A stretch of 64,000 nucleotides of DNA, from assembly GCF_024158145.1 (NCBI RefSeq), contig NZ_JAMYXM010000004.1:186001-250000 (forward strand), written 5' to 3'. Below, piece after piece: positions 9,228 through 17,987 of this stretch. The notes beneath the pieces were generated by a model that worked only from the letters and a program-made list of their open reading frames with translations, was not told where the DNA came from and ran no database searches. Each line of letters opens with the position of its first letter. Position 1 is the first letter of the stretch. The translations under genes were made by a program, and so were the position numbers. This DNA comes from Notoacmeibacter sp. MSK16QG-6 (GTDB lineage: Bacteria; Pseudomonadota; Alphaproteobacteria; Rhizobiales; Rhizobiaceae).

Positions 9228-10061
9228 TCAGCGCCCCAGATAGACTTCGACGACCTTCGGGTCGCTCGATACGTGGTCGATTGAGCCCTCCGACAGGACC
9301 GAACCCTCGTGCAGGCACGTCACCTTCACACCGAGATCGCGGACGAAGCCCATATCGTGCTCGACGACGACGACCGAGTGATCTTTTGCGATGTCGCGCA
9401 GAAGCCGGGCGGTCTCCGCCGTCTCCGCATCGGTCATTCCGGCGACAGGCTCATCGACGAGCAGCACTTTCGGGTCCTGCGCCAGCAACATGCCAATCTC
9501 TAGCCATTGCTTCTGGCCGTGAGAAAGATTGGCGGCGGAGGAATGGCGCAGATGTGACAGCCGCGTCGTTTCGAGGATTTCGGTGATCCGGTTCTCTTCC
9601 TCCGCATCGCGGTGATGAAAAATGGAGGCGAAAATCGACCGCGAGCCGGAAAGGGCCAGCGCCAGATTGTCCTCCACGGTGTGCCCTTCGAAGACGGTCG
9701 GTTTTTGAAATTTCCGGCCGATGCCCATCGTCGCGATCGCAGGCTCATCGTGCTTGGTCAGATCGACCGCGCCATCGAAAAAGACTTCTCCCTCATCGGG
9801 ACGGGTCTTGCCGGTGATGATGTCCATCATGGTTGTCTTGCCAGCGCCGTTTGGTCCGATGATGGCGCGCATCTCACCCTTGCCGAGCAGGAAGGAGAGA
9901 TTGTTAATCGCCTTGAAGCCGTCGAACGATACCGAAACACCGTCGAGATAAAGGATCGTCTCCCTGCGCCGTTTCTCCTGGGCCTCATCCTCTGTGAGAA
10001 CAGCATGCGGCGGCGCCTGCTCCAGGACAGGCCGCTCTTCGATCATCGCCGCTTCGGTCAT
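9228..10061 (-). CDS. urtD: Urea ABC transporter ATP-binding protein UrtD
   Basis: This 277-aa LivG-like ATPase has Walker A (IGPNGAGKTTMMD), a LSHGQKQWLEIGMLLAQ signature, Walker B (VLLVDEPVAGMTD) and VVVEHDMGFVRD. LSHGQKQWLEI in place of the usual LSxGQ is typical of UrtD. The first 35 residues form a charged extension before the core. The start overlaps the urtC stop (ATGA). Confidence 0.97.
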   Translation of the reverse strand: MTEAAMIEERPVLEQAPPHAVLTEDEAQEKRRRETILYLDGVSVSFDGFKAINNLSFLLGKGEMRAIIGPNGAGKTTMMDIITGKTRPDEGEVFFDGAVDLTKHDEPAIATMGIGRKFQKPTVFEGHTVEDNLALALSGSRSIFASIFHHRDAEEENRITEILETTRLSHLRHSSAANLSHGQKQWLEIGMLLAQDPKVLLVDEPVAGMTDAETAETARLLRDIAKDHSVVVVEHDMGFVRDLGVKVTCLHEGSVLSEGSIDHVSSDPKVVEVYLGR

Positions 10062-11230
10062 TCCGCCGCCTCCGGTTGATGGCCGGTCATGGTTTCATCC
10101 TCGCCACGCTCGCGGCGCCTGGACTCGCGCATGCGACGAAGGCCATCCCAGCCGTCGATTGCCGTGCCAACAATTCCCTTGGGCAGGAACAGCGTAACGG
10201 CGACGAAGAGACCGCCAAGGGCGAATAGCCAGAACTCCGGCGCAAAGCCGGTCAGCCAGCTCTTGCCGGCATTGACCAGTATCGCGCCGATGATAGGTCC
10301 GATAATGGTGCCGCGGCCGCCGACTGCCGTCCACACAACGACCTCGATAGAATTGGCGGGGGCGAATTCGCCCGGATTGATGATGCCGACCTGCGGCACG
10401 TAAAGCGCGCCTGCAATGCCCGCCATCACCGCCGACGCCACAAATGCGAACAGCTTCACATATTCCGGCCGATAGCCGATGAAGCGCGTCCGGGCCTCTG
10501 CATCGCGCACGGCGATCATGAGTTTTCCGTACCGGCTGGCGCCGAGCGCGGAAACGAAAAGGACGCCCAGCGCCAGTGCGATAGCCGAGGCGAAGAAAAG
10601 CGCGCCTCGTGTTTCTCCCGCCTGAACGGAAAAGCCGAGTATATCCTTGAAGTCGGTCAGGCCATTATTGCCGCCAAAGCCCATATTGTTGCGGAAAAAG
10701 GCCAGCATCAATGCATAGGTCATCGCCTGGGTGATGATCGACAGATAGACGCCTGTGACGCGGCTGCGAAAAGCGAACCAGCCGAAGACGAAGGCCAGAA
10801 GGCCCGGCACGATCATGACCATCAACGCGGCGAACCAGAACTGATCGAAGCCGTACCAGAACCACGGCAATTCCTTCCAGTTCAGGAAGACCATGAAGTC
10901 CGGCAGGATGGGATCGCCATAGACCCCGCGGCTGCCGATCTGTCGCATCAGATACATGCCCATCGCGTAACCGCCGAGGGCGAAGAACGCGCCGTGGCCG
11001 AGCGACAGAATGCCGACATATCCCCAGACCAGATCGAGACTGAGCGCCAGCAGCGCATAGCAAAGATATTTGCCGAACAGCGCGACGATATAGGTCGGAA
11101 CATGCAGCGGATGGTTCCAGGGCAACAGAAGGTTCAGCGCAGGAATCGCGACTCCGATCGTCAGAATGATAGCAAGCGACAATACGATCCAGCGGTTCAG
11201 CCCGCCGCGTAGAAGATGACCGACGATCAT
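10058..11230 (-). CDS. urtC: Urea ABC transporter permease UrtC
   Basis: The 390-aa LivM-like inner-membrane permease has several hydrophobic helices, with the branched-chain permease signature LVWGYVGILSLGHGAFFALGG split near residues 65-85 and RYGKLMIAVRDAEARTRFIG near 240. It pairs with UrtB to form the channel. The C-terminus is charged (RRMRESRRRERGEDE). Its start overlaps the urtB stop and its end overlaps the urtD start, both by 4 bases. Confidence 0.97.
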   Translation of the reverse strand: MIVGHLLRGGLNRWIVLSLAIILTIGVAIPALNLLLPWNHPLHVPTYIVALFGKYLCYALLALSLDLVWGYVGILSLGHGAFFALGGYAMGMYLMRQIGSRGVYGDPILPDFMVFLNWKELPWFWYGFDQFWFAALMVMIVPGLLAFVFGWFAFRSRVTGVYLSIITQAMTYALMLAFFRNNMGFGGNNGLTDFKDILGFSVQAGETRGALFFASAIALALGVLFVSALGASRYGKLMIAVRDAEARTRFIGYRPEYVKLFAFVASAVMAGIAGALYVPQVGIINPGEFAPANSIEVVVWTAVGGRGTIIGPIIGAILVNAGKSWLTGFAPEFWLFALGGLFVAVTLFLPKGIVGTAIDGWDGLRRMRESRRRERGEDETMTGHQPEAAE

Positions 11231-12855
11231 GTCTCCACCGCCCGGCCCTTGAGCGCGAACAGACCGCGAGGGCGCTTCTGAATGAAAAGGATGATGAAGA
11301 CGAGTACGAAAATCTTACCGAGAACCGCGCCGGCGAAAGGTTCGAGGAACTTGTTGGCGACGCCCAGGCTGAGCGCGCCGATCAGCGTACCCCACAGATT
11401 GCCGACCCCACCGAAGACAACGACCATGAAGCTGTCGATGATGTAACCCTGGCCGAGATTGGGTGAGACGTTGTCGATCTGGCTGAGCGCGACGCCGGCT
11501 ATGCCTGCAATGCCCGAACCGAGCGCGAAAGTGAGCGCGTCGACCCAAGGTGTGCGGATGCCCATCGCCGCCGCCATGCGCCGGTTCTGTGTCACCGCCC
11601 GCATTTTGAGGCCGAGCGAGGTTCGGTTCATCGCGTAGAGAAGAACGCCAAATACGACGAGAGCGAAGACCACGATCCAGAGCCGGTTCCAAGTGATCGA
11701 TAGCTCACCGAGCTGAAACGCGCCGCTCATATAGGAAGGGTTGGACACTTCCCGGTTGGTCGGGCCGAAGATGGTGCGGACTGTCTGCTGGAGGATGAGG
11801 CTGACGCCCCAGGTGGCCAGCAGCGTTTCGAGCGGGCGGCCGTAAAGAAACCGTATGACGCCGCGCTCCATGGCGAAACCGACTGCTCCCGCGACGAGAA
11901 ATGCAAGAGGAAGGGCAATCGGCAGCGACCAGTCCAGCAAACCGGGGAAGCTGGTGCGCATGATCTCCTGCACCATGAAAGTGGTGTAGGCGCCGAGCAT
12001 GACCATTTCGCCATGCGCCATGTTGATGACGCCCATGACGCCGAAGGTGATGGCAAGGCCGATGGCGGCGAGCAGAAGAACGGACCCGAGCGAAAGCCCG
12101 TACCAGACGTTCTGGCCGAGGCTCCAATATTGCAGGCGTTTGCGCACGGAAGCGATGGCTGCGTCTGTCGCCTCGCGCATTTCAGCGCCGGCGCCCGAAC
12201 GCGCACGAACGAGCAAGCTGAGCGCCTGTTGGCCGCCCATGTCGCGGATGGTTTCAATCGCCGAGACTTTTTCGCTCACATCCCGATCGGATAGAATGAT
12301 TGCGCCGGCTCTTGCCTGCTGCAGCGCATCGCGAACGTCTGCGTCGGTTTCCTTGTCCAGTGCGGTGTCGATTGCATCGAGGCTGTCGGGATCGGGATTG
12401 TCGATCATGGTCCGCGCCGCAGACATTCTCACACCGGGGTCTTTGGCGCCAAGCGTCAACGCGCCTATGGCCTCGCGGACCGAGCGGCGGACCGAATTGT
12501 TGACCCGAACCTTTTTCAAATCGCTTTTGGCTGCGGTGCCAGTCTCGTCGCCAGTGACCGGGTCGAGCAGAGTCAACTGCTTGCCGCGACCCGAGACGAT
12601 GAAGACTGCGCCGTCTGTTTCGCGGCGATAGACATCGCCTTCGGAAAGAGCGTCGAGCACGCGTGCGCCGCGAGGATCGCCCGTCTCCACAACAATGCCG
12701 ATGGCCTTGCGAAGTTTCGAATAACCTTTTTCAGCGCCAAGGCCGGCGATGGCCTGACGTAGCGCGGGATCGTCATCCTGAGCGCTGGCTGTTTGAGCGG
12801 CCAAAGCTGAGAAGACGATGAACAACGCTGCGATAATCGTTCGAATGAGCACCAT
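11227..12855 (-). CDS. urtB: Urea ABC transporter permease UrtB
   Basis: The 542-aa protein has a signal peptide (MVLIRTIIAALFIVFSALAAQTASA), a periplasmic region of about 220 residues with HEAT-like helices (ALRQAIAGLG, RDALQQARAGAI), then the LivH-type permease domain (VMGVINMAHGEMVMLGAY near residue 275). The long N-terminal region is a normal feature of UrtB. The frame is open further upstream to 12978, but the signal peptide supports ATG 12855. It follows urtA after about 125 bp. Confidence 0.95.
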   Translation of the reverse strand: MVLIRTIIAALFIVFSALAAQTASAQDDDPALRQAIAGLGAEKGYSKLRKAIGIVVETGDPRGARVLDALSEGDVYRRETDGAVFIVSGRGKQLTLLDPVTGDETGTAAKSDLKKVRVNNSVRRSVREAIGALTLGAKDPGVRMSAARTMIDNPDPDSLDAIDTALDKETDADVRDALQQARAGAIILSDRDVSEKVSAIETIRDMGGQQALSLLVRARSGAGAEMREATDAAIASVRKRLQYWSLGQNVWYGLSLGSVLLLAAIGLAITFGVMGVINMAHGEMVMLGAYTTFMVQEIMRTSFPGLLDWSLPIALPLAFLVAGAVGFAMERGVIRFLYGRPLETLLATWGVSLILQQTVRTIFGPTNREVSNPSYMSGAFQLGELSITWNRLWIVVFALVVFGVLLYAMNRTSLGLKMRAVTQNRRMAAAMGIRTPWVDALTFALGSGIAGIAGVALSQIDNVSPNLGQGYIIDSFMVVVFGGVGNLWGTLIGALSLGVANKFLEPFAGAVLGKIFVLVFIILFIQKRPRGLFALKGRAVET

Positions 12856-12981
12856 GCTCCGCCTGTGCGTCCTAAGAGAAAAGCCGGCAAGGCCGGGTGG
12901 ACGAAAGCTACCGCCGGACTTGCAGCTGAAAGAATCTGCTCCGGAAACCGGCAGGCGGTTCCCGGAGCGTCTTTGCAAGCC

Positions 12982-14313
12982 TTAGTTGGAAGTCGTTTCT
13001 TCCTCGGCAGGCTCAGCCATCGCCGTCTCACCGAGGCATTTCTTGGCTTCGGTGTCGTAGTTGCCGCATTTGAGATCGACCCAGTCGGCTTCGAGCTTCT
13101 TGCTTTCCGGCAGGAAGTCGGACCAGGCATCGCCTGGCACCAGCTCTTCGGTTTCCGATACGACCTCGAACTGGCCATCGTCCTGAATTTCGCCAATCAG
13201 CACCGGCTTGGTGATGTGGTGGTTCGGCAGCATTTCGGAGGTGCCGCCAGTCAGGTTCGGCACTTCGGTGCCCGGAAGAGCCGCAATCACCGCTTCAGGA
13301 TCGGTAGTGCCAGCTTTCTCGACCGCCTTCACCCACATGTTGAAGCCGATATAGTGAGCTTCCATCGGATCGTTCGTGACGCGATCTTCGTCACCGGTGA
13401 AGGCGTGCCACTGCTCGATGAACTTGGCGTTGGCCTCATTATCGACGCTCTGGAAGTAGTTCCAGGCGGCCAGGTGGCCAACGAGCGGGCCGGTGTCGAT
13501 GCCGGCCAGTTCTTCTTCACCGACCGAGAAGGCGACGACGGGAATGTCCTGAGCCTCGATGCCCTGGTTGGCCAGTTCCTTGTAGAATGGCACATTGGCG
13601 TCGCCGTTGACCGTCGAGACAACGGCCGTCTTCTTGCCTGCCGAACCGAATTCCTTGATCTTGGCGACTTCGGTCTGCCAGTCGGAGAAGCCGAACGGGG
13701 TGTAATTGACGATGATGTCTTCCTGGGCAACGCCCTTGTCGAGTAGATACTGCTCGAGGATTTTGTTGGTCGTACGCGGATAGACGTAATCGGTGCCTTC
13801 CAGCACCCAGCGCTCAACGCCTTCTTCTTCCATCAGATAGTCGACGGCGGGAATGGCCTGCTGGTTCGGCGCGGCGCCGGTGTAGAAGACGTTCTTTTCG
13901 CTTTCCTCGCCTTCATACTGGACGGGGTAGAAAAGAATGCTGTTCAGCTCGGCGAAGACGGGCAGAACGGATTTGCGGGACACGGACGTCCAGCAACCGA
14001 AGACGGCGGCGACCTTGTCCTGCTCGATGAGCTGGCGTGCTTTTTCGGCAAAGAGCGGCCAGTCGGATGCCGGATCGACAACGACGGCTTCGAGCTTCTT
14101 GCCTAGCAGGCCGCCTTTTTCGTTCTGCTGCTCGATGAGCATCAGCATGGCGTCTTTCAGCGTCGTTTCGGAGATCGCCATCGTGCCGGACAGCGAATGA
14201 AGGATGCCGACCTTGATCGTTTCCTCCTGTGCGCTCGCGCTGGTCATGGCTGTCGTTGCGGTCAGAGCCGCGCCAAGTGCGATGAAGCCAAACTTACGGG
14301 CAATACGGTTCAT
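12982..14313 (-). CDS. urtA: Urea ABC transporter substrate-binding protein UrtA
   Basis: The 443-aa periplasmic urea-binding protein has a Sec signal peptide (MNRIARKFGFIALGAALTAT...ASAQE), then IKVGILHSLSGTMAISETTLK, FGCWTSVSRKSVLPVFAELN and LFYPVQYEGEESEKNVFYTG split across the N-domain, all diagnostic of UrtA rather than generic amino-acid binders. I chose ATG 14313 because it follows AGAGGAT at good spacing and starts the signal peptide; the open frame continues about 50 codons upstream. It is the first gene of the urt-ure block, 42 bases from the -12 element of a sigma-54 promoter. Confidence 0.97.
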   Translation of the reverse strand: MNRIARKFGFIALGAALTATTAMTSASAQEETIKVGILHSLSGTMAISETTLKDAMLMLIEQQNEKGGLLGKKLEAVVVDPASDWPLFAEKARQLIEQDKVAAVFGCWTSVSRKSVLPVFAELNSILFYPVQYEGEESEKNVFYTGAAPNQQAIPAVDYLMEEEGVERWVLEGTDYVYPRTTNKILEQYLLDKGVAQEDIIVNYTPFGFSDWQTEVAKIKEFGSAGKKTAVVSTVNGDANVPFYKELANQGIEAQDIPVVAFSVGEEELAGIDTGPLVGHLAAWNYFQSVDNEANAKFIEQWHAFTGDEDRVTNDPMEAHYIGFNMWVKAVEKAGTTDPEAVIAALPGTEVPNLTGGTSEMLPNHHITKPVLIGEIQDDGQFEVVSETEELVPGDAWSDFLPESKKLEADWVDLKCGNYDTEAKKCLGETAMAEPAEEETTSN

Positions 14314-14354
14314 ATTCGGATATCCTCTGGAATCGGGTTGCACGCCAATTCCGT

Positions 14355-14370
14355 TGCACGTGCCGTGCCA
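14355..14370 (-). promoter_or_regulatory. Sigma-54 (RpoN) promoter of urtABCDE-ure
   Basis: Read on the minus strand the site is TGGCACGGCACGTGCA. Compared with the RpoN consensus TGGCAC-N5-TTGCA it has a perfect -24 element, exact GG-N10-GC spacing and one change (G for T) in the -12 element. The predicted transcription start is about 30 bases before the urtA ATG. It is the only strong promoter-like sequence I see in the 252-bp gap. I could not find a convincing NtrC enhancer pair upstream. Nitrogen control by NtrC is inferred from knowledge of urea uptake genes. Confidence 0.72.
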
Positions 14371-14565
14371 GTTCGTCGTCACCCGGAGCGGAGAGGAAGA
14401 AGTTCGTTTCTTAACAAGGTGTGAACCGTGACAAGGCCTGTCCTTGGGGAAGGCGCGATCCACGCGTTCGCGCGAGGGGATGCCCTCTTTCTAATCTTTC
14501 TGGTCAAAAAATAAGCATTGCCTAGCGATTGGTCAGTGCTTTGTCGGCGCGAAGCGTGCGTTTGA

Positions 14566-15213
14566 CTATTGCCGAACGGACTCAGTAAGACCGGCCGGGT
14601 GCGCAGAGACCGTCTGACCCTCTATGGCGTTGTCCAACCCGCCAATAAAAAGGTCTGCGACCATATTGGCGTAGTCTTCCCGGCTGATGCCGCCCCCACG
14701 TTTCCATAGATAAAACCAGTTGAGCATGCCGAAAAGGCTCATCGTCACCGGACGAAGCAGGGTGGGTTCCGCTTCGAAGCGCTCTGGCGCGAGCGCTATT
14801 ATCACCTTCTCCATTTTCTCGACGATCTGCCGCTGCAATTGCCGCAGACGCTTCTGGTCCTCGACCGGAAGACGGGAGAGAGCGTTGAGTTGGAGCTTAT
14901 GCTCGGAATCGGCTTCTTGATAGTTCTCCAATATCGTCGCCGTTGCCGCCCGTAGACGTGCGGTCGGCTCCAGATCGTATGGAACCTCGCCAATCGCAGT
15001 CAGCAAAGCCTCCAGATGCTCGCCGATGACATCGGAGAGCAGTACCTCCTTGGATGGGTAGTAATGATAAATCAGGGCCTTACTGACCCCGCAGGCGGTA
15101 GCGAGATCGCGCATAGACGTCGCGTCGTAGCCATGTTCGGCAAAGGCTGCTGCTGCCGTGCGTAAAATCGCGCCGCGCTTTTCTTCGTGATCGGCCGCTT
15201 TCGCTCGTGCCAT
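14566..15213 (-). CDS. TetR family regulator next to phenylacetate genes (PaaR-like)
   Basis: The 215-aa protein has an N-terminal TetR helix-turn-helix (RDLATACGVSKALIYHYYPSKE, residues about 35-57 in parts) and a C-terminal ligand-binding domain of about 150 residues. It is 29 bp downstream of paaK on the same strand, which suggests it controls the paa genes, with phenylacetyl-CoA as the likely effector by analogy with known PaaR proteins. The palindrome at 17901-17912 is a candidate operator. The effector and regulon are inferred. Confidence 0.85.
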   Translation of the reverse strand: MARAKAADHEEKRGAILRTAAAAFAEHGYDATSMRDLATACGVSKALIYHYYPSKEVLLSDVIGEHLEALLTAIGEVPYDLEPTARLRAATATILENYQEADSEHKLQLNALSRLPVEDQKRLRQLQRQIVEKMEKVIIALAPERFEAEPTLLRPVTMSLFGMLNWFYLWKRGGGISREDYANMVADLFIGGLDNAIEGQTVSAHPAGLTESVRQ

Positions 15214-15242
15214 GAAACTGCTCCCCGTGCGACGGATGATAC

Positions 15243-16553
15243 TCAGTCTTTCTTGCGCCTGTCGACAAGGCGCGCCGCCTTTCCTTCGCTACGAACGACG
15301 CCTCCGGTATCGGCAACGCGAACCGAGCAACTGATGCCGATCACGTTCTTGATGCGTGAGCGGAGCGCGTTGCCAAGCGCCGTGCGTTCGTCATCGCTGC
15401 TGCCCGGCCGGTCGATTTCAGCCAGAACGGTCAAGGCGTCCATTCGCCCGTCATTGGTAAGTTCGATCTGGAAATGCGGAGCGAGGCCCGCAACGGTCAG
15501 CAACTGCTCCTCGATCTGCGTCGGAAAGACGTTGACGCCGCGAAGGATGATCATGTCGTCGGACCGGCCCGTCACCTTTTCCATGCGGCGCATCGAGCGG
15601 GCGGTGCCAGGTAGCAGCCGGGTCAGATCGCGTGTGCGATAGCGGATGATCGGGAAGGCTTCCTTCGTCAGAGACGTGAAGACCAGTTCGCCCTCATCGC
15701 CGTCTGGCAGCACCTTACCCGTTTCCGGGTCGATGATCTCGGGATAGAAATGATCTTCCCATACGTGCAGCCCGTCTTTGGTTTCGACGCACTCATTGGC
15801 GACGCCCGGTCCGATGACCTCCGACAGACCGTAAATATCGACTGCGTGAATGTCGAAGGCGTCCTCGATCTGCTTCCGCATGGCGTCGGTCCATGGCTCG
15901 GCGCCGAAAATGCCCACTTCAAGCGAAGAGGCGCGAGGGTCGAGGCCCCGTTTCTGATACTCCTCCAGAATGTTGAGCATGTATGAAGGGGTGACGAGGA
16001 TCGTGGTCGGCCTGAAATCCTCGATCAAGGTAACCTGCCGATTTGTCATGCCGCCTGAGACCGGCACGACGGTGCAGCCAAGCTTTTCCGCGCCGTAATG
16101 CGCCCCTAGCCCGCCGGTGAATAGTCCGTAACCATAGGCGACATGGACGATATCGCCGGGCTTGGTGCCGGAAGCCCGCAAGGACCGCGCCACGACTTCC
16201 GCCCACATATCGATGTCGTTTGCCGTATATCCGACAACGGTCGGCTTGCCGGTCGTGCCGGAGGAGGCATGAATGCGGTTCACCTTTTCACGCGGCACGG
16301 CGAACATACCGAACGGATAATTGTCGCGCAGATCGGCCTTGGTAGTGAACGGAAACTTCGCCAGATCAGACAGGTCGTTCAGGTCATCGGGGTGGATGCC
16401 GGCTTCGTCAAAGGCGGTCTTGTAGTGCGGCACATTCTCGTAGGCGTGAGAGAGCGACCATTTCAGCCGCTTCAACTGAAGGGCGGCGATCTCGTCGCGC
16501 GAGGCGATCTCGATGGGATCGAGCGTCGCGCGGTCCGGTGTCAAATCTTTCAT
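15243..16553 (-). CDS. paaK: Phenylacetate-CoA ligase PaaK
   Basis: PaaK activates phenylacetate to phenylacetyl-CoA with ATP, the first step of the aerobic hybrid pathway. The 436-aa enzyme shows the adenylate-forming motifs RIHASSGTTGKPTVVGYT, FGAEPWTDAMR, DIYGLSEVIGPGVANEC and TGRSDDMIILRGVNVFPTQIE in order. Its length fits the family. The start overlaps the paaI stop (ATGA), so translation is coupled. Confidence 0.96.
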   Translation of the reverse strand: MKDLTPDRATLDPIEIASRDEIAALQLKRLKWSLSHAYENVPHYKTAFDEAGIHPDDLNDLSDLAKFPFTTKADLRDNYPFGMFAVPREKVNRIHASSGTTGKPTVVGYTANDIDMWAEVVARSLRASGTKPGDIVHVAYGYGLFTGGLGAHYGAEKLGCTVVPVSGGMTNRQVTLIEDFRPTTILVTPSYMLNILEEYQKRGLDPRASSLEVGIFGAEPWTDAMRKQIEDAFDIHAVDIYGLSEVIGPGVANECVETKDGLHVWEDHFYPEIIDPETGKVLPDGDEGELVFTSLTKEAFPIIRYRTRDLTRLLPGTARSMRRMEKVTGRSDDMIILRGVNVFPTQIEEQLLTVAGLAPHFQIELTNDGRMDALTVLAEIDRPGSSDDERTALGNALRSRIKNVIGISCSVRVADTGGVVRSEGKAARLVDRRKKD

Positions 16554-17023
16554 GTGTTCGTTCTCCCTCCCTCGCGCCCGGCCTCGCTCTCCTCGAAAAG
16601 CTGGCCGCCTATGGTCCGCGAATGTCCTCGGAAATGCGCGAGCACAGTCCTGTCTTCCCGTCGGACGGTCACATCGGTAATGCCTGAACGACCTGTGCGG
16701 CTGATTTCTCTAGCCTCGGCAATCAGGCGATCGCCGACGCGGCCCGGCGCGACATAGGTGATCGAATTGTGCTGGGCGACGGTCACGGCGTTGTGGCTGT
16801 TGCAGGCGAAGGCAAAGGCGCTGTCGGCCAAAGCGAAGATGAAGCCGCCATGGCAGATACCGTGACCGTTGGCGTGATGCTCGTCGATCGTCCATGCCAG
16901 CACAGCCTCGCCGGGGCCGACCCGCTCGATACTGAAACCGAGATGTTGGCTGGCGCGGTCGTCGGCCCACATGGCGTCGGCGCTTTTCTGCGCGCGTTCC
17001 TGCGGCGAGATCGTATGGGTCAC
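16550..17023 (-). CDS. paaI: Hydroxyphenylacetyl-CoA thioesterase PaaI
   Basis: PaaI is a hotdog thioesterase that releases CoA from stalled phenylacetyl-CoA derivatives. The 157-aa protein has the core NGHGICHGGFIFALADSAFAFACN (residues about 57-80 in parts), AQHNSITYVAPGRVGDRL and GRSGITDVTV. I chose GTG 17023 since it overlaps the paaG stop (GTGA) and gives the normal family length; an upstream in-frame start would add 27 residues that overlap paaG. Confidence 0.93.
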   Translation of the reverse strand: MTHTISPQERAQKSADAMWADDRASQHLGFSIERVGPGEAVLAWTIDEHHANGHGICHGGFIFALADSAFAFACNSHNAVTVAQHNSITYVAPGRVGDRLIAEAREISRTGRSGITDVTVRREDRTVLAHFRGHSRTIGGQLFEESEAGREGGRTNT

Positions 17024-17820
17024 GCCGGTTTTCCGGTAAATTTGGCCGGGCGCTTCTCCATAAAAGCAAGCACCCCTTCGGCGTAATCGGGTGAACGACC
17101 GCATTCGCCCTGCAATTGCGCTTCCAGCTCAAGCTGTTCGATGAAGCTATTGGTTGCAGCGGCCTGGATGGCGAGCTTGGTCTTGCCGAGACCGAACGTC
17201 GCCCCCTCCGCCAATTGACTGGCAAGGGCTGTCGCCTCGTCCATCAGGCGGTCGTCGTCGATGGCTTTCCAGATCATACCCCACTGTTCAGCCTGTTCGG
17301 CGGAAACCGGCATGGCTGTCATCGCCACGGCCTTTGCGCGGGCTTCGCCGATAAGGCGCGCCAGGGACCACGAACCGCCCGCATCTGGTACGAGGCCGAG
17401 CTTTGCGAAGGCCTGGATGAATTTGGCGCTCTTGGCGGCCAGCACGATATCGCAGGCGAGCGCGATATTGGCGCCCGCGCCGGCAGCAACGCCATTGACC
17501 GCGCAGATTACGGGCTTTTCCAATTGGCGGATCAGTGTGAGGGTGGGGCCATATCCCTCGCGCAAAGTGGCGGAGAGATCGGGCGGCCCATCCATTTTTC
17601 TTGGATCGCGGTCGCCGAGATCCTGGCCGGCACAAAAAGCGCGGCCGGCGCCGGTGAGCAGCACCGCGCGGATATCATCGTTCCGCTCCGCTTCCTCGAA
17701 TGCCTCACGAAACGCGATCTGCTGCGCTTTGTTGAAGCTGTTCAGCTTTTCGGGGCGATTGAGCGTGATGGTCAAAAGTCCGCCGTCCAAAGACGTCAGA
17801 ACACTGGCTTCCTCGGCCAT
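17020..17820 (-). CDS. paaG: Enoyl-CoA hydratase/isomerase PaaG
   Basis: PaaG isomerises the ring-epoxide of phenylacetyl-CoA to oxepin-CoA. The 266-aa crotonase-fold protein has LTITLNRPEKLNSFN, an oxyanion-hole segment GAGRAFCAGQDLGDRD and KPVICAVNGVAAGAGANIALACD with the second oxyanion glycine, then AFAKLGLVPDAGGSW with the catalytic Asp of PaaG-type isomerases. It is the first gene of the minus-strand paa unit. Confidence 0.93.
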   Translation of the reverse strand: MAEEASVLTSLDGGLLTITLNRPEKLNSFNKAQQIAFREAFEEAERNDDIRAVLLTGAGRAFCAGQDLGDRDPRKMDGPPDLSATLREGYGPTLTLIRQLEKPVICAVNGVAAGAGANIALACDIVLAAKSAKFIQAFAKLGLVPDAGGSWSLARLIGEARAKAVAMTAMPVSAEQAEQWGMIWKAIDDDRLMDEATALASQLAEGATFGLGKTKLAIQAAATNSFIEQLELEAQLQGECGRSPDYAEGVLAFMEKRPAKFTGKPA

Positions 17821-17900
17821 TCGGAACCTCCTCCCTGTTCCAGAACCTGTCCGGCAATTCTATCGCGACGCAGATCCAATAATCCAGACTTGAATAAACC

Positions 17901-17912
17901 GACCGGGCGGTC
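17901..17912. promoter_or_regulatory. Palindromic operator candidate GACCGGGCGGTC between paaG and paaZ
   Basis: A perfect inverted repeat (GACCG, 2-base centre, CGGTC) lies 80 bp from the paaG start and 75 bp from the paaZ start. It resembles operators of TetR-type PaaR regulators, which contain ACCG and CGGT arms. One site here could control both divergent units. I did not find the same repeat before paaK or the regulator gene. Confidence 0.5.
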
Positions 17913-17987
17913 AATAGTATTCTCACATTATTCGCTGGGGATCGGTCAGGGAGCCGTGCCCGATAAGGCGATCTTAGGAGGACGCCC

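Noticed and set aside
12865-13746. 293-codon plus-strand open frame
   Set aside because: It lies antisense to urtA, which is clearly real; long antisense frames are common in GC-rich genes.
14464-14565. NtrC enhancer pair upstream of urtA
   Set aside because: Partial matches such as GCATTG and CAGTGC are too weak and badly spaced to call.
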